Shown here: one piece after another, positions 35,466 through 44,412 of the stretch | Numbering within the stretch: position 1 is the stretch's first letter | Layout: every line of letters starts with the position of its first letter | Origin: Bacteroidales bacterium | GTDB taxonomy: Bacteria > Bacteroidota > Bacteroidia > Bacteroidales > Tenuifilaceae | Reading direction: 5' to 3' | NCBI GenBank assembly: GCA_028680705.1 | Contig: JAQUJY010000014.1 | Coordinates: 1 to 44,424 of the forward strand | DNA length: 44,424 nt | Translations under genes and position numbers: made by a program | Notes under the pieces: generated by a model | Databases searched by the model: none | Seen by the model: the letters and a program-made list of their open reading frames with translations, nothing else | Told to the model about the DNA's origin: nothing

Positions 35466-36938
35466 TTATCCTCTACTGTAGTTTGGTGCCTCTCTGGTAA
35501 TGGCAACATCATGGGGGTGACTTTCGGTTACCCCAGCATTGGTGATTCTTACAAATTTTGCTTTTTTCAGGATTTCAATATTGGGTGCACCGCAATAGCC
35601 CATACCTGCTCTTAAGCCGCCAACCATTTGGTATAGTACTTCAGCAAGGGTTCCTTTATAGGGTACTCGTGCTACAATTCCTTCGGGAACCAGTTTCTGT
35701 ATATCGTCTTCAACATCCTGGAAGTAACGGTCTTTTGAACCCTGTTGCATTGCTTCGATAGATCCCATTCCTCGGTACGATTTAAATTTCCGTCCGTTAT
35801 AAATAATTGTTTCCCCTGGCGATTCATCAACACCAGCAAACATTGATCCAGCCATTATAGAGTCGGCGCCAGCCGCTAGTGCTTTTACAATATCGCCAGA
35901 GTATCTTATGCCACCATCGGCAATAATAGGTACACCTAGTTTGGCTAACGCCTCAGACACATCGAATATTGCGTTGAGTTGAGGTACACCAACTCCGGCA
36001 ATAACACGGGTAGTACAAATAGATCCGGGGCCAATGCCCACTTTTACTGCATCTGCACCTGCTTTGGCGAGTGCAAGAGCTGCCTCGGCTGTAGCAATAT
36101 TCCCAACCACAACATCTAGGTTAGGATACTCTTTTTTTACCTTTTTAAGCATTTCAATAACGCCCTTTGTATGCCCATGCGCTGTATCAATAACAATAGC
36201 ATCAACTTTTACCTTAACAAGAGCCTGAATACGTTCCATGGTATCGTTGGTTACACCAACACCAGCCGCAACCCTTAATCGGCCTTTTGCATCCTTAGAT
36301 GCAGATGGGTTATCCTTTGCTTTGGTAATATCTTTATAGGTTAACAGTCCTGCCAGCTTATAATTTTCATCAACAACAGGTAGTTTCTCAATTTTATATT
36401 CTTGAAGAATTGCCTCTGCTTCATCGAGGCTAATGGCTTTTGTTGTAGTCACAAGCCCTTCGCAAGTCATAACTTTTGTTATGGATAAACCCATGTCGCG
36501 TTGGAATCGTAAATCACGATTTGTAACTATGCCAATTAGTGTTCTTTCCTCATTAATGACTGGAATTCCTCCAATTTTATAATCCTTCATTAACTTTAGG
36601 GCATCGCCAACTGTAGCATTGGGATTAATGGTTACCGGATCGTAGATCATGCCGCTCTCGGCTCGTTTTACAATTCTAACCTGATTGGCTTGCGCTTCGA
36701 TGCTCATGTTCTTATGGATAACCCCTATGCCTCCTTCGCGTGCAATGGCAATGGCTACAGCCGATTCTGTTACTGTATCCATAGCCGCAGAAACTATTGG
36801 TGTATTTATTCTGATATTGCGAGAAAACTGGGTAGAGATATCAACTTCGCGGGGTAAAACCTCAGAGTATGCTGGTATTAGCAAAACATCATCAAACGTG
36901 AGCCCTTCGTTAACAACTTTATTCTTTTGAAATGACAT
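35466..36938 (-). CDS. guaB: Inosine-5'-monophosphate dehydrogenase
   Basis: The 490-residue enzyme converts IMP to XMP, the committed step to GMP. It has a TIM barrel interrupted by two CBS domains (about 95-150 and 155-210). The catalytic loop reads [12 protein letters not shown] with Cys308. NAD/IMP segments VIDTAHGHT (about 249-257), [14 protein letters not shown] and [19 protein letters not shown] (flap) are all present. The length is normal. It is the first gene of the minus-strand operon with the parvulin and OstA-like genes, and divergent from recQ across about 130 nt. Confidence 0.96.
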   Translation of the reverse strand: MSFQKNKVVNEGLTFDDVLLIPAYSEVLPREVDISTQFSRNIRINTPIVSAAMDTVTESAVAIAIAREGGIGVIHKNMSIEAQANQVRIVKRAESGMIYDPVTINPNATVGDALKLMKDYKIGGIPVINEERTLIGIVTNRDLRFQRDMGLSITKVMTCEGLVTTTKAISLDEAEAILQEYKIEKLPVVDENYKLAGLLTYKDITKAKDNPSASKDAKGRLRVAAGVGVTNDTMERIQALVKVKVDAIVIDTAHGHTKGVIEMLKKVKKEYPNLDVVVGNIATAEAALALAKAGADAVKVGIGPGSICTTRVIAGVGVPQLNAIFDVSEALAKLGVPIIADGGIRYSGDIVKALAAGADSIMAGSMFAGVDESPGETIIYNGRKFKSYRGMGSIEAMQQGSKDRYFQDVEDDIQKLVPEGIVARVPYKGTLAEVLYQMVGGLRAGMGYCGAPNIEILKKAKFVRITNAGVTESHPHDVAITREAPNYSRG

Positions 36939-37039
36939 GGTATTAAGTTTACTTTTTCGGGCGCCAAGTTACTAAAAAAAGTCTTCCCAATATGGTTTGT
37001 TTTCAATAATAAGGTTTACTGTAATAATGTAATTACTTT

Positions 37040-37047
37040 TACTTTTG
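37040..37047 (+). promoter_or_regulatory. Candidate -7 promoter element of recQ
   Basis: TACTTTTG is an exact TAnnTTTG match that overlaps the first possible TTG start (37045). If it is real, transcription starts near 37053 and translation must begin at the next TTG (37069). Confidence 0.4.
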
Positions 37048-37068
37048 TATAAAACAAAATCACACCCA

Positions 37069-38979
37069 TTGAATAAGTTTGAAAAGATACTATATCACTA
37101 CTGGGGATTCACTTCGTTTCGCGAGGTTCAGGAGGAGATTATTCAATCGGTGTATAGCGGTAACGATACGCTTGCCCTAATGCCTACCGGTGGGGGTAAG
37201 TCCATTACTTTTCAGGTGCCAGCATTAGCACAAGAAGGAATTTGCATTGTAATTACTCCGCTTATAGCGCTAATGAAAGATCAGGTTGAAAATCTACAGG
37301 CAAAGGGGATTAGAGCAACAGCCATTCACTCGGGATTGACAAAGCATGAGATTGAGGTGATGCTCGACAACTGTGCGTATGGCGATTATAAATTTCTTTA
37401 CCTCTCGCCAGAAAGGCTGAGTACAGAACTTTTCAAGGTTAGGCTACGCAAGATGAATGTGAGTATGGTGGCCGTTGATGAGTCGCACTGTATATCGCAG
37501 TGGGGATACGACTTCCGCCTATCCTATCAACGCATTATTGACATTAGAGAACTGCTCCCCGATGTTCCCTTTTTAGCCGTTACTGCAACTGCAACCCCCG
37601 AGGTTGTTGACGATATACAGGAGAAACTTGGCTTTAGGCAGAAGCGTGTTGTGAAGATGAGCTTTGAGCGAAAAAATCTGGTGTATCTAGTGCGAAATGT
37701 GGAGGATAAGCTTAAACATCTAAAAAAAATAGTTGAAGCAATTCCGGGTACGGGGGTTGTTTACGTTAGAAGTAGGCAAAAAACCAAGGAGATTGCTTTA
37801 GAGTTGCAAAAGCAGGGTGTTAGTGCCGATTTCTATCACGCAGGTTTATCAACAAAAGAAAGGAGTGGAAAACAAGACGATTGGCAGCAGGATAGAACAC
37901 GCATAATCGTTTCGACAAATGCCTTTGGGATGGGGATTGATAAGCCAGATGTTAGGTTTGTGGTGCATATGGATTTGCCCGATTCGCCCGAAGCGTATTT
38001 TCAGGAAGCGGGCAGGGGAGGTCGCGATGGCAAATTGGCCTATGCCGTTCTGTTGTATAACGAAAGTGATAAGGCAAAGTCGGAGCAGCGGATGGGGACT
38101 ACCTTCCCTGAACCGGATGAAATTAAGCGATGCTACAATGCACTATGCTCGTACCTTAACGTTGCCATTGGAGGAGGTAAGGATGAGATTTACGATTTCA
38201 ATCTCATTGATTTTGCATCTACCTATAAGTTTAACTTTGTAACAGCACACAGCTCGTTAAAACTACTCGAACTCGAGGGGTACATCCAACTTACCGATGA
38301 GTTAGATAATCCTTCTAGAATAATGGTTATTGTAAATAAAGTTGAACTTTATAAATACCAGGTTGCCCATGCTGAACTCGATTTGTTTGTTAAGGTTATA
38401 CTTAGAACCTATGCAGGTTTGTTTAGCACGTATGTTAAAATAGATGAGGCTTATTTGGCAAGAGCTGCAGGAATACCTCTCAATAGAGCAACCGAGAATT
38501 TGATAAAGCTTAGTCGCGCAAAGGTATTGAACTATATTCCTCGCAAAAAGACACCCCTTTTGATTTTTACTGAGGAACGACTGGATGACAAGAATCTAAG
38601 GATATCGCATGAGAACTACCATTTGCGTAAGCAAAGATACTCTAAGCGCATGGAGGCGATGATTAGCTACGCATCGGGGGTGACAAAATGTAGGAGTACT
38701 ACATTGCTTGAGTACTTTGGAGAGCAAAATACTTCGCGCTGTGGAAAATGTGATGTTTGCACATCAAGGAATGAGCTAAATATTAGCAAGTATCAGTTCG
38801 ACATGATTGTTGAGCAGCTAAAGATTAATTTAGCGGATAATAATTTTAGCCTTGAGCAGGTTGTTGATAGATTAAAATTCCCTCCTGAAAGAACTACACA
38901 TGTTATTCGATGGCTCCTTGATAATCATAAAATCATTAAAACGAAGGAGGGATTTTTGAAATGGGCTAAAAAGGAGTAA
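37069..38979 (+). CDS. recQ: ATP-dependent DNA helicase RecQ
   Basis: A 636-residue superfamily-2 helicase. I chose the TTG at 37069 (then NKFEKILYHYWGFTSFREVQ) because a promoter-like TACTTTTG overlaps the upstream TTG at 37045, and the family usually has about this many residues before motif 0. Walker A GGGKS is at 41-45 and the DESH box at 137-140. Motifs III-VI follow (TATATPEVVDDI, GVVYVRSRQKTKEI, STNAFGMGIDKPDVRFVVH, QEAGRGGRDG). The zinc-binding region has CRSTTLLEYF and SRCGKCDVC, and the protein ends in a winged-helix-like tail. No HRDC domain is evident. Confidence 0.94.
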   Translation: MNKFEKILYHYWGFTSFREVQEEIIQSVYSGNDTLALMPTGGGKSITFQVPALAQEGICIVITPLIALMKDQVENLQAKGIRATAIHSGLTKHEIEVMLDNCAYGDYKFLYLSPERLSTELFKVRLRKMNVSMVAVDESHCISQWGYDFRLSYQRIIDIRELLPDVPFLAVTATATPEVVDDIQEKLGFRQKRVVKMSFERKNLVYLVRNVEDKLKHLKKIVEAIPGTGVVYVRSRQKTKEIALELQKQGVSADFYHAGLSTKERSGKQDDWQQDRTRIIVSTNAFGMGIDKPDVRFVVHMDLPDSPEAYFQEAGRGGRDGKLAYAVLLYNESDKAKSEQRMGTTFPEPDEIKRCYNALCSYLNVAIGGGKDEIYDFNLIDFASTYKFNFVTAHSSLKLLELEGYIQLTDELDNPSRIMVIVNKVELYKYQVAHAELDLFVKVILRTYAGLFSTYVKIDEAYLARAAGIPLNRATENLIKLSRAKVLNYIPRKKTPLLIFTEERLDDKNLRISHENYHLRKQRYSKRMEAMISYASGVTKCRSTTLLEYFGEQNTSRCGKCDVCTSRNELNISKYQFDMIVEQLKINLADNNFSLEQVVDRLKFPPERTTHVIRWLLDNHKIIKTKEGFLKWAKKE

Positions 38980-39052
38980 ATATTTTAAGTTTATTTGCTT
39001 ACTATTATGTGGGAAATCGTTTTTTTAACCTCACCTCAAAATTCTTAATATT

Positions 39053-40513
39053 TTGAAAGCAGCAGTTATTGGTTCAGGAGTAGGAGGGATGGCCATAGCC
39101 ATTCGTTTGGCTATTAAAGGTTACAAAGTAACGGTTTTTGAGCAATCTAGTAGAGTGGGCGGTAAGCTAAACGAGCTAAGGATGGATGGATTTAGGTTTG
39201 ATACCGGTCCATCACTATTTACTCTGCCTGAGCTGGTTGATGAGCTATTTGCCCTTGCGGGCAATGAAGGGACAAAACTTTTAAGCTATAAAAAACTTGA
39301 AAATGTAACCCGTTATTTTTATCCAGATGGTAAGGTTTTAAACTCTTGGGCTGATCCTGTTAGATTTGCCAATGAAGCAGAAGCGGTACTGGGCGAACCC
39401 GCCGAAAATATTCAAAAGTACTTATCGGAATGCAGTGAACTGTACCGTTTAACCTCTAAGATGTTTATTTTTAGTCCATTCCCTACTTTAGAGGGCTTTA
39501 AATCGAAGGAGGCTCAGGAGATAGGTAAGAACATTAAAATGCTGAAGGCCTTTGAAACCATGCATGGGGTAAATTCGCGCAGTTTCTCCAAAGAACAAAC
39601 GGTGCAACTTTTTAACCGATTTGCTACCTATAATGGTTCAAATCCGTATAAGGCACCCGGAACACTAACAATTATTCCTCATCTTGAGCATAATGTGGGA
39701 GCCTATTTTCCCGAGAAAGGAATGTACTCTATTGCAGAGGCAATGCAGGCGTTAGCAGTAAAATTGGGTGTAAAATTTGAATTAGGCTGCCCAGTTCAGC
39801 GGATTGAATATAAAAGTAGTAAGGTTGCCGGTATAAGGGCAAATGGTGTTTCAGAGGCCTATGATATTGTTGTTAACAATACGGATATCTTTAACGCATA
39901 TCCCAAGCTAATGCCAGAGCGTAAACTTAACTGGTTTTATAAGAGACAGAAGCCATCATCGTCGGCATTAATTTTTTACTGGGGGGTTAGGGGAGAATAC
40001 CCAAAACTCGATTTGCATAATATTCTTTTTAGTACGAATTATGCACAAGAATTCAAGGTATTGGGAGATAAGGGTATATCGAGTGACCCAACGGTTTACA
40101 TTTTTATAAGCTCAAAATTGGTTAAGCAGGATGCCCCAATGGGGCATGAGAACTGGTTTGTAATGGTAAATGCACCCGAGGATTGCGGGCAGGATTGGAA
40201 TGAGATTACAAAGACTACCCGAACCAATATTCTAAAAAAAATAAGACAAGAAACAGGGATAGATATTGAGCCAAACATAGTTTGCGAGGATATTCTAACT
40301 CCGCCTTTGATTGAGCAAAAAACGGGCTCGTATCGTGGAGCATTGTATGGCATTAGCTCAAACAACCGATTTGCAGCGTTTAGCAGGCACCCAAACCGCT
40401 CAAAAAGTATTAATGGACTTTACTTTACTGGTGGAAGCGTGCACCCAGGTGGCGGAATTCCCTTATGCCTTGCATCGGCCAAAATAGTTGATAATCTAAT
40501 AAAACCAGTTTAG
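39053..40513 (+). CDS. CrtI/CrtD-type FAD-dependent carotenoid desaturase
   Basis: A 486-residue flavoprotein of the phytoene-desaturase family. The FAD dinucleotide motif is GSGVGG at 7-12 followed by VFEQSSRVGGKLNELRMDGFRFDTGPSLFTLPEL (about 29-62). The C-terminal flavin/carotenoid signature GLYFTGGSVHPGGGIPLCLASAKI (about 458-481) is complete. The start is a TTG. The partner gene begins 2 nt after its stop and encodes a CruF-type hydratase. That pairing points to a CrtD-like 3,4-desaturase acting on hydroxylated acyclic ends rather than to the general phytoene desaturase, but both remain possible. Confidence 0.9.
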   Translation: MKAAVIGSGVGGMAIAIRLAIKGYKVTVFEQSSRVGGKLNELRMDGFRFDTGPSLFTLPELVDELFALAGNEGTKLLSYKKLENVTRYFYPDGKVLNSWADPVRFANEAEAVLGEPAENIQKYLSECSELYRLTSKMFIFSPFPTLEGFKSKEAQEIGKNIKMLKAFETMHGVNSRSFSKEQTVQLFNRFATYNGSNPYKAPGTLTIIPHLEHNVGAYFPEKGMYSIAEAMQALAVKLGVKFELGCPVQRIEYKSSKVAGIRANGVSEAYDIVVNNTDIFNAYPKLMPERKLNWFYKRQKPSSSALIFYWGVRGEYPKLDLHNILFSTNYAQEFKVLGDKGISSDPTVYIFISSKLVKQDAPMGHENWFVMVNAPEDCGQDWNEITKTTRTNILKKIRQETGIDIEPNIVCEDILTPPLIEQKTGSYRGALYGISSNNRFAAFSRHPNRSKSINGLYFTGGSVHPGGGIPLCLASAKIVDNLIKPV

Positions 40514-40515
40514 AG

Positions 40516-41175
40516 ATGATATCATTTATAGAAAAGCATAAGGTTTTGCTTGCAAAGCTGATTATTTTGATGGGATACGGAATTTCAGTTCCCGGGCTAT
40601 GGATAATGCGTGATAATCCCGCTGTTTTCCAGCTAAGTTGGGTTTTTACCACGTTAACCCTTTTACTGGTTCTACTTTTTCACAAGCCATTCACCCTAAA
40701 GTTTACTTTGGCAATAGTAGCAGTTGGGGTTATTGGGTGGGTAGCCGAAGCAATTGGTACCAATACGGGAGTAGTTTTTGGCGGTTATACCTATGGGCCA
40801 TCACTTGGGCCAAAAGTTTTAGGGACACCTTTTGCTATGCTAATAAACTGGATGATATCGGTTTATTTAATCACCATGCTTTTGCGACCTAAAATAACCA
40901 ATACTTGGCGCTTGGGATTTGCTGGGGCATTTCTTATGGTAATTTATGATATTTTGCTTGAGCCTGTTGCCGTTCGTTTAAATATGTGGAGTTGGGAAAC
41001 AACCACGCCTCCATTGCAGAATTATATTGCTTGGTTTGTGATTTCGCTCCCTTTGGTTATGCTCCTGGGTCGATATGTAAAGAATATTCGAAATCCTTTA
41101 GTAATAGTGGTTTTTGTAGCCCACCTAGTATTTTTCAGTCTCCTAAATTTGATGATTGTCTTTCTTGAAATGTAG
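40516..41175 (+). CDS. CruF-like carotenoid 1,2-hydratase (DUF422 family)
   Basis: A 219-residue membrane protein with about seven hydrophobic helices. The conserved block WVAEAIGTNTGVVFGGYTYGPSLGPKVLGTPFAMLINWMISVYL (about 75-119) is the family signature of CruF and archaeal bisanhydrobacterioruberin hydratase. A later block, MVIYDILLEPVAVRLNMWSWE, is also typical. CruF adds water across the psi-end 1,2 double bond of carotenoids. It starts 2 nt after the desaturase stop, so the two are surely co-translated. The downstream convergent pncA ends 15 nt away. Confidence 0.88.
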   Translation: MISFIEKHKVLLAKLIILMGYGISVPGLWIMRDNPAVFQLSWVFTTLTLLLVLLFHKPFTLKFTLAIVAVGVIGWVAEAIGTNTGVVFGGYTYGPSLGPKVLGTPFAMLINWMISVYLITMLLRPKITNTWRLGFAGAFLMVIYDILLEPVAVRLNMWSWETTTPPLQNYIAWFVISLPLVMLLGRYVKNIRNPLVIVVFVAHLVFFSLLNLMIVFLEM

Positions 41176-41190
41176 TTTTAATCTTCGGAT

Positions 41191-41796
41191 TTACAGCGCA
41201 TTGCTGTTAATTATTTTAGCGCCTTTTGATATTAAATCATTTTTTGCTTTCACAAAATCCGACTCGCTCAACGGACGGGTTGCATCCTCAATTAGTGTGG
41301 CATTAAAGCCTTCTTTTAGAGCATCAAGCACGGTAAAGTAAACGCAGATATCGGCTGCTAGACCACAGAAATAAAGGTCGTTAGCCTTTAGCTCCCGAAG
41401 ATAACCTGCTAGTCCCGTGCTTTTTAAATGGCCGTTATCGTAAAAACCACTGTAGCTGTCAATCTCAATGCTCATTCCCTTTCTAAAGGTTGCTGCAATT
41501 CTATCAGTTTGCAACTCGCCATGAAATTCCGCACCTCTGGTACCCTGTACACAGTGATTTGGCCAAAGAACTTGCTTTAACCCTTTAATCTTTACTGTAT
41601 CATACTCCTTTTTCCCAACATGATTGCTTGCAAAGCTAGCGTGGGTTGGTGGATGCCAATCCTGTGCAGCAACAACTAAATCGAATTTCTCCTGTATGCT
41701 GTTAATCACTGGGACAATGGCATCACTATTCTTGACGGCCAGGGGACCACCGGGCATAAAATCGTTTTGAACATCAATTATAATAAGTGTTTTCAT
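41191..41796 (-). CDS. pncA: Nicotinamidase (PncA-type isochorismatase-fold hydrolase)
   Basis: Converts nicotinamide to nicotinate. I chose the ATG at 41796 (201 residues, MKTLIIIDVQNDFMPGG). An upstream ATG at 41838 lies in a repeated hairpin region and gives an unrelated extension. The catalytic triad is Asp8, Lys106 and Cys151 (FCGLAADICVYFTVLDAL), with metal ligands Asp46, His48 and His81 (AQDWHPPTH, WPNHCVQGT). pncB precedes it on the same strand with a 133-nt structured spacer, so the two genes supply successive steps of NAD salvage. Confidence 0.94.
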   Translation of the reverse strand: MKTLIIIDVQNDFMPGGPLAVKNSDAIVPVINSIQEKFDLVVAAQDWHPPTHASFASNHVGKKEYDTVKIKGLKQVLWPNHCVQGTRGAEFHGELQTDRIAATFRKGMSIEIDSYSGFYDNGHLKSTGLAGYLRELKANDLYFCGLAADICVYFTVLDALKEGFNATLIEDATRPLSESDFVKAKNDLISKGAKIINSNAL

Positions 41797-41820
41797 TGAC
41801 TGTTTTTTTATTTGTAAGTT

Positions 41821-41909
41821 ACACCAATCTGCCTGCAAGTAGGCAGGCCATAGGTAGGCACGGAATATCCACCCCTCTTGTGTCTTGATGATGTTGGTGT
41901 GGATATTTC
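41821..41909. repeat. Structured repeat region between pncB and pncA
   Basis: Nested inverted repeats are visible: ACACCAA (41821-41827) with TTGGTGT (41894-41900), CTGCCT (41829-41834) with AGGCAG (41841-41846), and GGAATATCCAC (41862-41872) with GTGGATATTTC (41899-41909, one G-T wobble). GTAGGCA also occurs twice as a direct repeat 15 nt apart. No coding frame is supported. It may be a dispersed palindromic element, an attenuator or a regulator site. Confidence 0.6.
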
Positions 41910-41929
41910 ATCGGTGCAGAACTTATAAA

Positions 41930-43336
41930 TTACTGGTTTCTATGTGAAACAATGAGGGCATCTCTTTGTTTCCTGAGCTCTTCGCTAATTCCTACCCTAT
42001 AAACATGAGGGTTTTCAAACCGCTTATATTCAGCGGGCAGAAGTTTTAACCTTTCATTTGAGTATAACGAAATTTCATTTAGAGACAAACCCTTGGTAGT
42101 TCGTTTTCCGTCTTCCATAACTTTATGAAGCAGAGCTGTTTTGGTGCAACCCTTAACTGTTGTCTTTTTGTGGGGATCAAATGGATGATAGATTACCTTA
42201 ATATCTGCTTCATCTTTTAATGCAACTGCATCGACGCCAATCCATTGGCCATTGGAATTTGAAAATCTGTAAACTTGCTTTTTGCCTGGTAGCGTGGTTT
42301 TAACAATGTTTTCGGAGATTTTTATTCTGGGCTCACCCTTAAAGGATGAAAGTTTGTAAACACCATCAAGTGCGGCATCGGGATGGCCTGTAACAAGGCT
42401 GGTGCCCACACCAAACACATCGATTGGGGCATCCTGTTCCAAAAGACTTTTTATTATAATCTCATCGAGCTGGTTTGAGGCGGCAATCTTAACGTAATTA
42501 AGCCCTGCATCGTCAAGCATTTTTCTGCTTTCTTTGGCCAGGTAGGCCAAGTCTCCGCTATCAAGGCGAATGCCTTTAAGCTTATGCCCTTTTGTTTCCA
42601 TTTCCTTACCAACTTTTATTGCGTTAGGAATGCCATTTTTCAGGGTGTTGTATGTGTCAACCAGCAAAATACAATTATCTGGGTGTGTTAGGGCATAATC
42701 ACGAAAAGCGGAAAGCTCATCATCATAACTTTGGATAAACGAATGGGCCATGGTTCCTGAAACTGGGATACCAAAATCGCGACCAGCCCTAACATTGCTT
42801 GTTGAGTTGAATCCGCCAACGTAGGCGGCTCTAGTAGCGTGGTAACCTCCAACGCCTTGGGCACGTCGTAGTCCAAAATCTATTAGCTGCCTGTTACCAG
42901 CAACCTGCCGCATTCTGCTTGCTTTAGTTGCTATTAGCGTTTGGAAATTGAGAATATTGAGTAGTATGGTTTCAATGATTTGTGTTTCAATAATGTTTCC
43001 CTCGACCTGAAGAATGGGACTTGTGGAAAAAACTACCTCACCCTCAAGGCATGAGTAGATATTGCCAGTAAACTTAAAATCCTTTAGGAAATCGATAAAG
43101 CGTTTACTGAATCCAACTTGGCTGAGGAATGAAAGGTCCTTTGAATCGAATTTAAGGTTCTCGAGAATATCTAGCAGATTATCTAACCCTGCGAAAATAG
43201 CATATCCTCCGTCGAAGGGCAATCTTCTGAAAGAATAATCGAAAACTGCTCTTTCGTTATGCCTGTTCTTTTCAAAATAGGAGTAAGCCATTGTTAATTC
43301 GTAATGGTCGGTGTATGAGGCGGTGAAGTTTATCAT
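41930..43336 (-). CDS. pncB: Nicotinate phosphoribosyltransferase
   Basis: A 468-residue enzyme joining nicotinate and PRPP to make nicotinate mononucleotide in the Preiss-Handler NAD pathway. The N-terminus (TDHYELTMAYSYF, about 7-19) matches the long bacterial NAPRTase subfamily. Other landmarks are FDYSFRRLPFDGGYAIFAGL (about 32-51), GLRRAQGVGGYHATRAAYVGGFNSTSNV (about 155-182), GTMAHSFIQSY and KGIRLDSGDLAYLAKESR (about 254-271). Upstream there is a direct repeat and a palindromic element; downstream is pncA. Length and motifs are normal. Confidence 0.95.
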   Translation of the reverse strand: MINFTASYTDHYELTMAYSYFEKNRHNERAVFDYSFRRLPFDGGYAIFAGLDNLLDILENLKFDSKDLSFLSQVGFSKRFIDFLKDFKFTGNIYSCLEGEVVFSTSPILQVEGNIIETQIIETILLNILNFQTLIATKASRMRQVAGNRQLIDFGLRRAQGVGGYHATRAAYVGGFNSTSNVRAGRDFGIPVSGTMAHSFIQSYDDELSAFRDYALTHPDNCILLVDTYNTLKNGIPNAIKVGKEMETKGHKLKGIRLDSGDLAYLAKESRKMLDDAGLNYVKIAASNQLDEIIIKSLLEQDAPIDVFGVGTSLVTGHPDAALDGVYKLSSFKGEPRIKISENIVKTTLPGKKQVYRFSNSNGQWIGVDAVALKDEADIKVIYHPFDPHKKTTVKGCTKTALLHKVMEDGKRTTKGLSLNEISLYSNERLKLLPAEYKRFENPHVYRVGISEELRKQRDALIVSHRNQ

Positions 43337-43354
43337 TTTGAAGATTTTTTAAGA

Positions 43355-43379
43355 GTTACGGGTTTAGGGTTACGGGTTT
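43355..43379. repeat. Tandem 11-bp direct repeat upstream of pncB
   Basis: GTTACGGGTTT occurs twice (43355-43365 and 43369-43379) separated by AGG, a 14-nt period. It begins 19 nt before the pncB start codon in the transcribed direction. It could be a paired operator half-site or a small simple-sequence remnant. Confidence 0.5.
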
Positions 43380-43445
43380 TTATCTCATCATTACAATCTT
43401 TCAATAAGCACATCTTTCATCCCAATAATTTACCCCTGTGTAAAA

Positions 43446-43486
43446 GATTGCTTCTCCCGACAAAAAACGTCGGTATCGCAATGACG
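43446..43486. repeat. Dispersed palindromic element (CGTCATTGCGA...GAAGCAATC type)
   Basis: On the minus strand the segment opens with CGTCATTGCGA and closes with GAAGCAATC. It encloses a CCGAC/GTCGG stem (43457-43461 with 43469-43473) around a poly-A/T loop. Elements with these end sequences are known as scattered non-coding repeats in many bacterial genomes. No second complete copy is visible in this window. It sits in the 293-nt spacer between the MBL gene and pncB. Confidence 0.6.
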
Positions 43487-43629
43487 AGTTTTCCCTTTTC
43501 CATTCTCGTAATGGCGGAGTGGGGAACAGTCGAGTGTAAGCAATATTAACTAATTACATCCTACCTTACCTTTTTGTAGAAACCGTATTGTAACTCAATG
43601 GTTCAAATAAAAAGGAATAATTGTTCGGG

Positions 43630-44412
43630 CTATAAAATGGTAAGAATATCGCCGGTTTTAATTTGTAGGCCATTAAAAATATTTCTAAAGTCCTCTACAA
43701 CGTGGGTTGCTGTGCAATGCGATGGGTAAACCCGTTTAATATGATTTTCTTTAAGATACTCAATTGTTTTCTGAGTTTGCAGGTTATTCTCTTTTAAATG
43801 AAAACCTCCCATAATTCCTGCAATCGATGTTTGACCTGTTACCTTTTTTGCATGCTCAAGGGTGTTCACAATCCCCGCATGGCCACAGCCGGTTATCACA
43901 AAAACTCCATTTTTAACCCTAAACGCTAAAGCGCTATCATCCATCACATAATCTGGTGTTCCATCCTCAAAGACAAAAGACGTTGTTTTCGATTCGAAAT
44001 CGGTGATACGAGGTATTTCACCGAGGAAGTATGCCCCATCGAATATTTGGTGAGGCTGGGCAGTTGTAAGCAGGTTAAACTTATCTCTAATGGTATCCTC
44101 ATCGTTTTTAAGCCCAATGTATGCATCGCCATCTTTTTTGTATCGCTTAACAAAGCAACCGGGATGGCAAATTAAATTGCCTCCATTTATGTGGTTTAGC
44201 CCATTTCCATGGTCGTAGTGTCCATGGCTAAGAACAATCTGGTGAACATCTTTTATATCCAGATTCATTATCTCTGCATTCCGGAGGAATAAATCGGTTT
44301 GACCTGTGTCGAAAAGGATTTTTTTATCCTCATATTCAATAAGATATGAAAGGCCATGCTCTGCCAAAGTGTTTGGTCCTGGAATATTATCGACTAAAAT
44401 TGATACTTTCAT
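43630..44412 (-). CDS. MBL-fold metallo-hydrolase
   Basis: A 260-residue metallo-beta-lactamase-fold protein. The metal motif HxHxDH is His63-Gly-His65-Tyr-Asp67-His68 in IVLSHGHYDHGNGL. A further ligand, His178, lies in FVITGCGHAGIVNTL, a segment typical of the group annotated as 7,8-dihydropterin-6-methyl-aminobenzene-phosphate synthase-like. An additional Asp is expected in MDDSALAF (about 157-164). No signal peptide is seen. The physiological substrate is not known, and the dihydropterin name is only by similarity. It is read in the same direction as pncB, but the 293-nt spacer with repeats suggests separate expression. Confidence 0.88.
   Translation of the reverse strand: MKVSILVDNIPGPNTLAEHGLSYLIEYEDKKILFDTGQTDLFLRNAEIMNLDIKDVHQIVLSHGHYDHGNGLNHINGGNLICHPGCFVKRYKKDGDAYIGLKNDEDTIRDKFNLLTTAQPHQIFDGAYFLGEIPRITDFESKTTSFVFEDGTPDYVMDDSALAFRVKNGVFVITGCGHAGIVNTLEHAKKVTGQTSIAGIMGGFHLKENNLQTQKTIEYLKENHIKRVYPSHCTATHVVEDFRNIFNGLQIKTGDILTIL

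Noticed and set aside
41797..41838. Fourteen-residue N-terminal extension of nicotinamidase
   Set aside because: The extension lies in hairpin-forming repeat DNA, and the family begins exactly at MKTLIIIDVQ.
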